Assembly (NCBI GenBank): GCA_033675545.1
Contig: JAWDGP010005718.1
Location: 1,229,501-1,293,500, forward strand
Direction of reading: 5' to 3'
Source: Elysia crispata
Lineage: Eukaryota; Mollusca; Gastropoda; Plakobranchidae
Length of the DNA stretch: 64,000 bases
The notes beneath the pieces were generated by a model. That model saw only the letters and a program-made list of their open reading frames with translations. It was not told the origin of the DNA and made no database searches. A program made the position numbers and the translations under genes. Position 1 is the first letter of the stretch. Every line of letters starts with the position of its first letter. Of the stretch, positions 13,481 through 25,690 are shown one piece after another.

Positions 13481-13495
13481 CTCTCTCTCTATCTA

Positions 13496-13581
<86 letters not shown>

Positions 13582-16079
13582 CACACATTCTATCTACCTT
13601 TTCTAAATTTGAATCTCTACATTTATGAAAATATTTAGCGTTAAGTAACTGTCTACATAGCATACTGTTCTCTCTGAATTTTAACGACCTTTTCTCTTCC
13701 AGCATTTATCTGAGTATCCCCATGCCCCATGTCATTGCTCACTGGCGTCTGTGTATGATATCATTTCAATGTACTTTTCCTAAGGAGTTTATCATTTTTT
13801 AACCAATAGAATTCGCTCACCAGCTACCTGCAGATAACTACTTAAATTATGCTGCCTTGTAAGAAAAATAGGAAGGAAATAGAAAAAAGTCTGTTTCTAT
13901 ATTGATTTCCCTAAAATTAAAACCCAGAGATCCTAAAGTAAGTCAAATCCTTTACGTTATCCAGTTGCCATTCTAGTCAATATAACATGGAAATAACCAG
14001 CCAGTGTAATATCATGCTAAGATCAGTGCTTACTCGAGGTGTTTTGTAGCTTGGCATTTAAAGCTCCACGGTAGGCCCTCAATTTTGTTCCACACATCTT
14101 CTTGATACTCAGGAGCTTTTTTTCTGACCATGGTGTGAAGAACCAACCCAACAGCGTAACTATCGACCTGCAGAGTTTGATTAGGAGAACACGGATAATT
14201 CTTTGTTGAATTAGCATAAAGATAACAACTATAAGCTACTGACGCTATTTTAGAGGCCAACATGAATAATTTTCTAATTGAATTGGCATGGAGATAACTA
14301 CAAACTACTGCTGCTGTTCGGGAGACCATCATGAATAATTATCGTTCATTTAGCATAGATATAAAAACTAAAAGCTACTAATGTCGTTTAAGCGACCAAC
14401 ATAAAGAATTCTCTGTAGAATCGCCATGGTGAAAACTATAAGCTACTGGTGCAGTTTGAGATGAAAACGTCAATATCTATCTGTCGCATTGGCATAAAGA
14501 TACGAAATAAATAAGCTACTAATGCTGTTTGGTAGGCCAGCATGAAGAATTGTCTGTAGATCGCCGCCATGGAAAGAACTATAAGCCAAAGGTAAAGCTC
14601 GGGCATCGTCCAGCAGAAATCAAGATGTGTGTCTCTCGAGCATCTTCCCCGTATCAGACTCTTAGAGCTCTTAGAGAGTTCTAGTGGAAATGCAACAATC
14701 TCAACCCACCAATCGAGCAACTAACAGCGGTCGTTCCCTGACCATTATTTGCAAAATAAAATTGTCATGAGCCAAAGTATAAAAGTTGCTACTTTATGAT
14801 AAACGTCAAAGAAATCGATACAGACTTTTCAATAATTAAATGCAAAAATAAAATTGTCTTGAGCCTTATCGAATATCAGAATTTCTTAAAAAAAAAAAAA
14901 ATGTTTTTTTTTTAATTTCGCAACATATTCAGTCTTTTTGTTCTCATCTCATCTCGAAAAAAAACATGATTTAGCAAAAAATAAAACAAAATAGAATTAA
15001 TGAAGATAACATGGCGCAGTTTTATCCCTTTGAAAAAAAAAAAGTGTCTATAAGATAAAACATTTTTGTATCAATGTCAAATTGCGACCATTAACGAACA
15101 AAAAATGAATAAAATTTAGAGGATGAATTTTAAAATAGCATCAACCCTGAATCTTAACACAGCACCGACAAGAAATAACTATTTTTGCTCTGAGAACAAA
15201 GATATCAAGAATAAGAGGAAACCAGCGTTTCCATAGATAACACGTACCAAGGAGTATGATGTGAGCATAATTTAGAACTTGACAATTGACAGTACATATT
15301 TTTTAAATGTATATAGTAAGGCATGAAATGAAGAAAAGAAGAAGAAGAACAAGAAGAAGAAGAAGAAGAACAACAACAACAACAAAATATGTTTTTCAAT
15401 TCATGGCTTCAATAAATCCGGGTTCATATTGCTTATTTTTTTTTATTTTCTATTGAAACTAAAATAATTGGTTACTCGTGGAGGTTTTTTCATATAAGTT
15501 TTTTTTTCATTGTGTGGGTAAGCTTTTCTATCACTCTTCAACTAAGGATACATCGTCCGTAACAGATTGCTTGAAAAGTAGATGAAAAATAAAAAATAAC
15601 GAAAGATGAGGCAGGCACAGTGGCATAATTAATAATCAAACCCAATTTTAATAAGTGGAAGCTAATAGTATCGTATAAAATCAGTCAAAGAAGAGCTGAA
15701 TTGTCAGTTAGCAGAGAAAAACAAATCACTTGGAATTCTAAAAAATTGAGGATGGGGTGTGGAGGTTTCTTGCTGTAAATTCAAAATCTTTTTTTTTTTT
15801 TTTGCCTAATACACGACAATAATGTTTTGGATGTTCTGCGCTTGAACCTTTACGCTCTAAAAGTGTCTTCAAGATTAACTAAACAGACTTATCCAAATAG
15901 ATAAAACCACCCACATGCTTATCGAAATTTCCTCCATGTTTTTATCACTTCATGAAAGATGAAGAATAGAACAAAACACACGCCTCAGTTCTTTTTTTTT
16001 ACTTTTGTGTCTGAGATTTTCTCTTTTGTCTAAAGTTTTGACATCAGATCAAAGTACCACAGAGATGGTCGTACCTAAG

Positions 16080-16120
<41 letters not shown>

Positions 16121-16888
16121 CCATCCCTCCCTCCCCCTCTCTCAATACTTGTAAAGAGCAGAACTCACCAAAAAGCCATCGTAAGGAACGGGAGGTTTTT
16201 GACACACCTCTGGTGCATAGTATCGATAGGTTCCGATCCTCCCTTGGACATGGGTCTCATCAGGTGCTAGACTTCTGGCCCTGTCGAAGTCGGACAAAAT
16301 CGCCCTGTCGTCATCTCCTCCAAACAGAATGTTGGACGGCTTGATATCTCTGTGGATTATCCGCTTCCGATGGAGATACAAGACCGCCATAGAGATCTGA
16401 AGAAATATCCGCGCTATTTCTCCAACACGATACATTTTGTCTGTCATCATTCTATCACCTAAGGTGCCTAGTGGACAATACTGCAAAATAGTGACGTGAT
16501 ACGTGTCGAAAGATTTAGCAGCAATCAGTTTGATGATGTGGTCATGGTTCACCGTCTGGAGGATTGAGACCTCGGATCTAAATCTTCTCCCGAAGCCGAA
16601 GAATTCCCCTGGTTCCTCTTTGGGGATCACCTTCACAACCACTTGTGAGTGCGGCTTACACTCCGTCTCACAAAGAGCTACATAGCTGTTCCCTAAGCTG
16701 AGTGGTCGGATCATCCTTAGCTCGTAATGTTGAGCAGGTCCAGGCCCTTTCAAGGTTTCAAACAGCGGAGGCGAATTTTTGTTAGACCGAACGATTGCGC
16801 GTGAGCTGGAAGCTAAAGGAAATTGTTTCCTTGTTTCTTCACCGGCCTTCTCGGTGTCTTCCTGCTTGTTCTTCTTGATTGGCGCCAT
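13089..16888 (-). CDS. Divergent Ser/Thr protein kinase with DFD motif (3 coding exons)
   Basis: Coding exons on the minus strand are 16169-16888, 14034-14167 and 13089-13209: 720+134+121 nt, 324 residues plus TAA. Splice sites are canonical (TTG|GTGAGT, CTGCAG|GTC, CGA|GTAAGC, TTTTAG|GAC) and the phases join. A kinase fold is clear: candidate VVVK Lys86, alpha-C Glu106 (RSEVSIL), catalytic IIHRDIKPSNILF (Asp181, Lys183, Asn186), metal-binding Asp200, APE at 225-227, VDSYAVGLVL (subdomain IX, across the splice), and SERW with Arg299 (subdomain XI). Oddities: DFG is DFD, and the glycine loop is replaced by RPLSLGNSYV with one Gly. Key catalytic residues remain, so activity is plausible. Residues 1-52 are a basic, probably disordered tail. 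No regulatory domain or signal peptide is visible. I cannot assign it to a named kinase family. The start is the first Met, with a probable 5' noncoding exon upstream. Confidence 0.85.
13399..13578. repeat. (CT)n microsatellite near the kinase terminal exon
   Basis: About 180 bp of CT dinucleotide, interrupted once by a TTTTT/ATCTATCTAT stretch near 13475-13500. It lies in the last intron of the kinase gene, about 190 bp from the terminal exon. Confidence 0.97.
14034..14167 (-). CDS. Kinase coding exon 2 (subdomain IX-X)
   Basis: The acceptor CTGCAG is followed by VDSYAVGLVLHTM, the conserved Asp plus Gly of the alpha-F helix, and the exon ends in CTCGA|GTAAGC in phase 2. On the minus strand it lies immediately downstream of a degenerate 70-bp tandem repeat in the preceding intron. 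Confidence 0.82.
14175..14590. repeat. Degenerate tandem repeat of about 70 bp, roughly 6 copies
   Basis: Each unit has the order AAGCTACTnnTGCTGTTT, a CCAnCATnAAnAATT block, TnGCATnnnGATAA and AACTATAAGCTACT. Units recur about every 68-75 bp in the intron beside kinase exon 2 and are strongly diverged, so the array is old. The rest of this intron (14591-16080) is AT-rich, with an AAG/AAC run at 15333-15385. Confidence 0.75.
16081..16120. repeat. (CT)n-(CTAT)n microsatellite
   Basis: A short CT array grades into CTAT tetranucleotides, followed by a C-rich stretch, within the kinase intron close to exon 1. Confidence 0.9.
16169..16888 (-). CDS. Kinase coding exon 1 (N-lobe through activation segment)
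   Basis: This exon encodes residues 1-240, up to the PPVPYDGFL segment after APE, and ends at TTTTTG|GTGAGT. Its 5' boundary on the transcript is probably the acceptor AATTTAATCAG at 16923, which leaves 34 nt of 5' UTR before the ATG. Confidence 0.88.
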
Positions 16889-17696
16889 GATGCTTTACAG
16901 CAAGATCTTTTCTTCTTGACACCTGATTAAATTCGATGCTAATTTTTTTGCAAATGAATCAATTTCTGATCTTGATTTTTCACAAACTCATCTAAAGTTG
17001 AAATTGCAATCGGGATATTTATCAAAGAAATGCATATATATTTCACTGATTTCACATAGGAGTTCACCTTTAGTAGAAGTCCAATGAAAAACTGGCATTT
17101 CTCACTAATAACTTATGGAAAAGGGCGCTGTCCCGTGAACACTAGGTAGTAGATGTTTTTTGGTGCCTGAAGTGATTTCTGTGGCTGACACTCAAGTTGT
17201 GGTGTGTATATATATGTTCTAGCTAGAAGGTTATCACTTCATGCAGGTGTAATCTGATTGGTCGCTCGTACCCAAGTTTTTTTTCCATTCGCATCTATCT
17301 TCGCTCAGCATCAGACATAGATCCACGTCGTCGAGTTATGATCTCCACCCCCTCCCCTTTCTCCCTCTACCTCCCCCCCCCCCCTCGCCACTCCAAACTT
17401 GCCCCACCTTGCCCTTACCCTGCCCCCTTTCCGTCAATTCTAACTGTCCCCAACTGCACTGAACTCCACCACCGATTAGTATTTTCAATGACAGGTAGCA
17501 AATCCGAACCTTCTGTATCACCTCCTGTAAGCCGTGAGTGGTCATTGGTCAGAAAACTGCAAGGATTGTTTACATAATTGAAAAGTACCCAGGTGCTGCG
17601 ACATAAGCTTTGGAGTCGGCGACAAGCATCGAGAGGGACTTAGGAGTTGGAGTTGTATACTGGGCCTGCTGCGAGCTAGAGACCATCGTGACTTAC

Positions 17697-17950
17697 CTGT
17701 GATAACAATGGAGCGTCGCCGAGCGTCGCGCGCCGTGTCTTACTTTCCCAGGCGTCAACCAGCCTGTTTCATCAACACCTTGTTAGTCTCCCATTCACTC
17801 ACCACCAATTGACGGCGATAAAAATCTTTGCAAGGAGGTTTTGAAACTTCAATATTGACATTAGTTACACCGTCCCCAAGAAGAGCTGAAAACAATACAA
17901 GACAAAAACGGCGCGCTTGGTTGCCTGCTGTCCAGGAGACGGTCGGTGTG
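17697..17950 (-). promoter_or_regulatory. Probable 5' noncoding exon and promoter of the kinase gene
   Basis: The minus strand has a near-perfect donor, CACAG|GTAAGT, at 17697/17696. Upstream is a locally CpG-rich stretch around 17710-17735 (GCGTCGCGCGCC) that contrasts with the AT-rich surroundings. The next acceptor on the strand is the one 34 nt before the kinase ATG, so this is most simply the first, untranslated exon. The transcription start is not defined; about 17950 is a guess from where the GC-richer sequence fades. Confidence 0.45.
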
Positions 17951-19994
<2,044 letters not shown>

Positions 19995-20266
19995 ATGATG
20001 ATGATGAGGATGAAGATGAAGAAGATGATCAATTTTTTTTTCCTTTGGCAGGGGTGGAAAAAAAAGGGGGGGGGGAGGGGGTGTGTTGGCGTTCAAGACC
20101 TTGCTTGCAAACCTCAAAGTGCTTTCATCTCTCTGCTTACGATAAATAGAACAATCATGGCAGAAGTATATCATAATCAAAGAAATCTTTCAATATTTGG
20201 AAAATTAAAGTTCGTTAGCTTAAAGAGATGTATTTTATGACCTTAATAGTTCCGCAGTCTCATTCT

Positions 20267-20566
20267 AAACTACATGGCGATCTCCCAACACGTCTATAAG
20301 AACCTTTACTAACGATTCTTTACTGACATCAGGATTAATTAAACTACATGGAGATCTCCCAACAAGTCTGCAAGAACCTTTACTAACGATTCTTTACTGA
20401 CATCAGGATTAATTAAACTACATCGAGATTTCTTAACAAGTCTGCAAGAACCTTTACTAACGATTCTTTACTGACATCAGGATTGATTAAACTACGTGGA
20501 GATCTCCCAACAAGTCTACAAGAACCTTTACTAACGATTCTTTACTGACATCAGGATTAATTAAAA
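20267..20566. repeat. 74-bp tandem repeat, 4 copies
   Basis: The unit holds AACTACATGGAGATCTCCCA, then CAAGTCTGCAAGAACC, and ends in GACATCAGGATTAATTAA. The TCTCCC landmark recurs at 20281, 20355, 20429 (as TTTCTT) and 20503, a constant 74 bp. Confidence 0.96.
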
Positions 20567-20589
20567 AGAAAAAAGCAATTTGAACTCTA

Positions 20590-20880
20590 AATGTTGTGGA
20601 GCATCACTTCGTATACTAATTCATCAATAGCATTCTCCAAAAGGACTGCATAGCGTTACAGTTTTAACTATTTCAGCTAATTATAATTTTTTTATCATGC
20701 TTTTTATTCACTTTTACTCTAAGCGAATTTTATGCTCGCAGAATTGAAGCCTCTCTCTTGTCCGCTTTCTGTGTCTTGCAGCTCACCTATCAGTGATTGC
20801 TGTTATACCTCAGTCCAATGATAATGTTTGTTACTTTATTGAACGCTGAACTCGACATGTTCTATAGTGAGCGGTAAGTT
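20590..20880. repeat. Local direct duplication, copy 1
   Basis: This stretch matches 21545-21835 at high identity, for example both contain CACTTTTACTCTAAGCGAAT and CACCTATCAGTGATTGCTGT. Weaker similarity continues on both sides, up to the shared AGCCAGGGTAGG. The copies lie about 955 bp apart in the same orientation. Confidence 0.88.
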
Positions 20881-20939
20881 CCTTAAGTATTCAGAAATCA
20901 GAGACTATGCAGAGCCAGGGTAGGTTTGATAAGATGGGA

Positions 20940-21035
20940 TCCAACCACACTACCAGATGTGTCTGTCAGACCAGGTAGAATGCAGAACTTTCTTATTTCC
21001 AGCCAAGCGCTCTACCCACTGAGCAGGCTGGAGCT
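20940..21035 (-). mobile_element. tRNA-derived SINE head (remnant)
   Basis: The minus strand reads GCTCAGTGGGTAGAGCGCTT, an excellent A-box region of a tRNA. About 35 bp later comes AGTTCTGCATTCTACC, a degenerate B-box. The acceptor stem does not close, so it is a tRNA-like SINE head rather than a tRNA gene. Its family is not assigned. Confidence 0.5.
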
Positions 21036-21544
21036 TTTATTCGACACATTGGGGGCAATGGGCGAGGATTCTTGTTTTCGACTGTCAGCTGTTTTCTTTT
21101 TTTTTTCATTTATTAAGCTGATATTTTTCTTTTCCTCATTGCCCGTGTACTTTGACAATTGTTTATCCTGTTGCTCTGTGTGGAGTTTGTTCAAGTAAAA
21201 TATTAAAAGGCTCTCTCTATATATATCTTGCCTTTGCTGGTTAAAAAAAAAATAATTTCGTGTCAACGATTCCTTTGATTATTCTAATGATGAAAAATAT
21301 TTTTTTTTCCGGGCTATTATTTTGATGTACCTTATAAAGCATGGTCCCACATTAAACGTTCTTTACACTACACATAAACAAGTTCCTATTCTTGCGACAG
21401 TGATGAATAGCATGTCATGAGCAGTTTTCTTGGTTTTACTTTTATTTTGTTTTTCTGTGGAAAGTAGATGATAACTGTTTAACTTGTATGCCTTTCGCCA
21501 CAACAAGTTTACGCGTAAAGCCGTTTGAAGTATCTTAATATTTT

Positions 21545-21835
21545 GGAGCGTAACTTCTTTTACCAAGTCATCAATAACTTTCTTCCAAGAGGTTGCATAC
21601 CGTTAGTTTTAACTATTTGAACTTCTGAGAATTTTTTTTTCTTAGCAAGCTCTTTATTCACTTTTACTCTAAGCGAATTTTATGCTCATAGAATTGAAGC
21701 CTCTCTCTTGTCCGCTTTCTGTGGTGTCTTGCATGTCACCTATCAGTGATTGCTGTTATACCTCAGTCCAATGATAATGTTTGCTACTTGATTGAACGCT
21801 GAACTCGACATCTTCTCTAGTGAGCGGCATGTCCC
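21545..21835. repeat. Local direct duplication, copy 2
   Basis: Second copy of the segment at 20590-20880, with small indels and substitutions. The DNA between the copies (20881-21544) holds a tRNA-like SINE piece and otherwise AT-rich sequence. Confidence 0.88.
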
Positions 21836-22477
21836 ACAAGTTTTCAGAAGAATATTATACGGAGTTAATGGCTCTCCGACAAGCCAGGGTAGGGATGGTT
21901 AGATGGGACTAAACGCTGTCAGCTAGGTCAGGACTGAACCAGAAAAAAAATTGACTATCCTTTTGATGTATCTTTCGTCGGCTTCATATTTTCTTAGAGC
22001 ATGTTCTCAATATTAGGCAACCTTTAAAACATACACAAACTAGTCCGTATTCTGCCACAGCAACACTGCAAGATAAGTTTCCTTGGTTTTCTCTAAAAAG
22101 AGTAGATTAGAACTGTTTTAAGTGTATGACATACCTCATAACATAATCTTTATGTGTAAAGCTACTTAATATCATACATGCCGCAAATGCCTTTATAAGT
22201 AGACCTATGACTTGATCTAGGTTTAAGATTGCCCAAACCACATCCGATAATTTTTTAATGCTTCTATTTGACTGATAACGTTTTAATCGGTGAAAATACT
22301 GAAATGCTCCGCAAATCTCAATAAAAACTTCAGGGCAATAATTAACAATTTCCATATCGGAGAATGAACGTAAGCTTCATATCTCAGTCGCTTGTGATTC
22401 TGCATTGAAGAGAGGAAAGTTAAGTCGGACAAACAGCTTGTGTCTCCATAGTTATATATGACTCACTTTTTCTATGG

Positions 22478-22580
22478 GGGACACTTTAGGGTGCTGAATA
22501 CTGTCTAGATCAGCAACTGAGCGCTGGTTCGAATTGTGACTTGGGGTATTTGGTGGTGGGATCATGGTGTCTAGGAAGTA
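22478..22580 (+). mobile_element. Possible tRNA-like SINE fragment
   Basis: A B-box-like GGTTCGAATTG lies near 22532, about 25 bp after an imperfect A-box-like segment (AGATCAGCAACTGAGCGC). A simple GTGGTGGGATCATGG tail follows. It abuts the left edge of the large inverted repeat. The match is short and imperfect. Confidence 0.3.
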
Positions 22581-22587
22581 TTTGCAG

Positions 22588-23370
22588 GAGAGATTTGTTT
22601 GTACATCCCTGCACAAAAGATAACTGGTTCTAAATGAATCAAACGCTTCAATTCATGTCGCCTACTTTTCTTTGGTTGGTAACCTGACTACATGTATATA
22701 TACAGCTCTTACTCCATCATCTGTGTAAGTGTAACGAAGATTTAGAAACACTGATTAGCGCCACGAGCACGCGGACTTGAGTTGTTTTATTTTAATTATG
22801 AGATGAATACAACTGAGAAAACTTTTCATCAGGCAATTCATATACAGTATACGCAGTTATATATATTTGAAAGGAAATACAAGAATATCATTTAAACGAA
22901 TATTATTATCAAAATTAATAAGCCAAGAGCTATATATCGAGTAGTGAGGTAAAAGCACTTGCAAATCCACCGAAGTTAAGTTGTCAAGGGGAAGTAACCG
23001 GAGTTTCTCAAGAGAGGGGGCTTGACTATTGGTATTTAGATATTGGCTTATTAATTTTGATTATGTTATTCATTTAAATGATATTCTTGTCTTTCTCTTC
23101 AAATATATATAACTGCGTATACTGTATATGAATTGCCTGATGAAAAGTTTTCTCAGTTGTATTCATCTCATAATTAAAATAAAACAACTCAAGTCCGCGT
23201 GCTCGTGGCGCTAATCAGTGTTTCTAAATCTTCGTTACACTTACACAGATGATGGAGTAAGAGCTGTATATATACATGTAGTCAGGTTACCAACCAAAGA
23301 AAAGTAGGCGACATGAATTGAAGCGTTTGATTCATTTAGAACCAGTTATCTTTTGTGCAGGGATGTACAA

Positions 23371-23381
<11 letters not shown>
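22588..23381. repeat. Large inverted repeat: 339-bp arms, 116-bp spacer
   Basis: The left arm (22588-22926) is the reverse complement of the right arm (23043-23381) over exactly equal lengths. The outer roughly 270 bp appear identical; the inner 65 bp differ at several positions. The spacer is unique AT-rich sequence. No open frame of note occurs in the arms. This could be a foldback/MITE-like element or a local inverted duplication; transcribed, it would fold into a long hairpin. No clear target-site duplication is visible because the right edge runs into a CT array. Confidence 0.9.

Positions 23382-23434
<53 letters not shown>
23376..23434. repeat. (CT)n-(AT)n microsatellite with a third copy of an arm segment
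   Basis: About 30 bp of CT and 28 bp of AT are followed at 23430-23458 by ATAACTGCGTATACTGTATG, a copy of a segment inside the right arm of the adjacent inverted repeat. Confidence 0.9.
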
Positions 23435-23436
<2 letters not shown>

Positions 23437-23458
23437 CTGCGTATACTGTATGTGAATT

Positions 23459-25269
23459 GATTCAAAAGATCAGAAAAAAATTAACAAGGAGTCGTTTCAC
23501 TTAAGCAATAATTACGCACTTCGTATTTCTTACACTCATAATGTGATTAACACCTCAAATCTGGGTTGAATAATTATAATATTAAGTAAAAGAACTAAGT
23601 TTGCCGATATTTGAAAATCCATGTACTGTTTTGAGAATGACTTTTTACATAAATTTGAAATAAATTGTAATAAAATACAAAACATTCATTAATTTCGAAT
23701 GCTTATGGCACTCTGTACAAGAGGAAGATGTAATAAGGGACTTAAGAATTAAAAATATTTCTAAAAATAAAAGTCTTTTCGCAGCCTACTTTAGTCGAGT
23801 TCCTAAATACATGTAATTGGTAATCTCTGCAAATTATAAAAAAAAGTAAGGTCAACTTTTTTCACCAACTACGGTCGAATGTGCTAGGCTGGGGCGCCGG
23901 CAGAGAGGAAGCCGATGGTTGCATCTCTTGCAAATGAGTTACATGTAGATTACATGTTCTAATGTTTTTTTAAGAGGTAGGTGGGTTAGAATTAATAAGC
24001 ACAACAATAAATCGGGCAGCAAGCTCCTCCCTCTAACATCAATTTGTTGGCTTGTAAGCGATCTTGCGAGCCATGTATCATCTTTCTTGCTTTTCGAACA
24101 TCCTGATGCTTTGTTAAAACCTGTTCCTGCTTCACTCTTGTCTTAAATGTATTTATGCTCTGTCCAACAGTGACAATCAGACAAGCACCTGAGATAAACT
24201 TTCTCATTCTCTCCTTATGGCTACTATTACTTCACTATGTACAATAAGTGTCCCTGTGGAACTCCCAAGATGCACCATGCACTCTCCTTGCCTGCAGGTC
24301 ACCTGAATAATACCCCCCCCCCAAAAAAAAAACAAAAAAAAACAAAAACAAAAACACACACATAGAGATAACTGTTGTGACAGAAAGTTTAGCAACAACA
24401 AAACTCCAGCACACAACTCTGCATCAATCATGTTAAAGAAATATAATCAGTTGTCAGTATGGGATATCAGATCACTTAGTAAGACTGAAACATTTAAAGT
24501 GAGCGAGATAGAAAAGAAAAAAAAAACGGAGAAGAAAACAACGATTGGTGTTTTCTTTTTATCATAAAGCCATATTGACTTCAAATTTCCAGAAAGGTAT
24601 TGCACTGGATTAAAAAGAAATTTTTAGGGCGAAAAATTATTTTGAGTTGAGAGAGAAGATTCAACCGCAGACTTTTTGATTGGACGCCACTGTACCATAA
24701 ACATAAAAGGCAAAGTTTATTCGGGAGGTCTTTTCAATTCTCAGGCTTTCTTTTCTATGTCCCACAGTCAATTACAAGTTATCTTCAGCTCAGCAATTTT
24801 CTATTTGCTCATGACCACAAAGTGGAGACTCCTTACTTAAAGCACAACTCATATCAAAATTGTAACAAAAAATTTCTGATTCCTAATTTCTACTTGGATC
24901 CTACTAAATTTTATTATAATAGATCTGGACTTAAGTTGGTTTTTTTTTTCTAATTTTACTTTACTAAATGCTGTAGAAATTGCTTTACTTCAATTAAAGT
25001 TCCGAAATGGTCATACTGCACCCTGAAAGAAGCTTTACTAACAGTAACAATGAATATATTCATTTATTATACGAGTGCAAACTGGCTAGTGTTGACAAAC
25101 GTAAGAAATGTGCCAATTTTATTTTTTTTGACCTGCAAAGGCCTTCAGGTAAAAACAAAGCATTTTTTCTCTGCCTAACAAAATAACGTTGAAATATAAG
25201 AATCCTATCAACTTTTAAGATTGCACCTTTTATTGCTTCTTCTTCTGCATTCAATCTTTTGACTGCTAA
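23459..25269. other. Intergenic, no gene seen
   Basis: AT-rich DNA with short homopolymers (C/A run near 24314-24345). Open frames on either strand are short and have no recognisable domain. Confidence 0.6.
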
Positions 25270-25690
25270 ATCTAAAGTCCGGTCAGGTCAACGAAATTGG
25301 TCGTATTTCAGAAGGTCCTCACCAGACCCCCAGAGCTTCTCGCTGACTGGAGTAAATGTAGGCCAAACTTGAAGTCTGGCTTTCTCAAAGTGGGGGCAGG
25401 TTTGTAGGATGTGGACTGGGATCTGTTCAGTCGCTTCACACTGGCATTGCGCAGATTCTGCCATTCCCATCTTCTTCAGATGTTTGTTGAGGCCACAGTG
25501 GCCTGTCCTTAGGCGAAAGTGTTGTTTGACCTTTTCTATCTGGCATGTGAATGCTGTCATTCTTGAAGGTATATCCTTCGTTCTCTTCTTGTGGCCGTGT
25601 TCTTAAAAAGAGTTTTAGCTTCTTCATATGAGATAGTACATGGTGGTTGGGATAGCTTACTTCCTTCTTTTTATTGCAAAAGATATGTTG
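25270..25690 (-). mobile_element. LINE (non-LTR retrotransposon) ORF2 C-terminal remnant
   Basis: The minus strand encodes FRLRTGHCGLNKHLKKMG, then a Cys/His cluster CQCEATEQIPVHILQTCP and QVWPT. This is the signature found at the very end of the reverse transcriptase polyprotein in several I/Jockey-like LINEs of invertebrates (family knowledge). Upstream coding continues in another frame (KKEVSYPNHHVLSHMKKLK), so at least one frameshift is present, and a stop interrupts the tail near 25290. The reverse transcriptase and endonuclease parts are absent: a 5'-truncated, dead copy. Confidence 0.65.

Noticed and set aside
13217-13638. Ser/Leu-repeat frames on the plus strand
   Set aside because: They span the CT microsatellite and overlap the kinase terminal intron on the other strand.
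20940-21035. A genuine tRNA gene
   Set aside because: The A-box is good, but the B-box is degenerate and no acceptor stem pairs, so a SINE head is the better reading.
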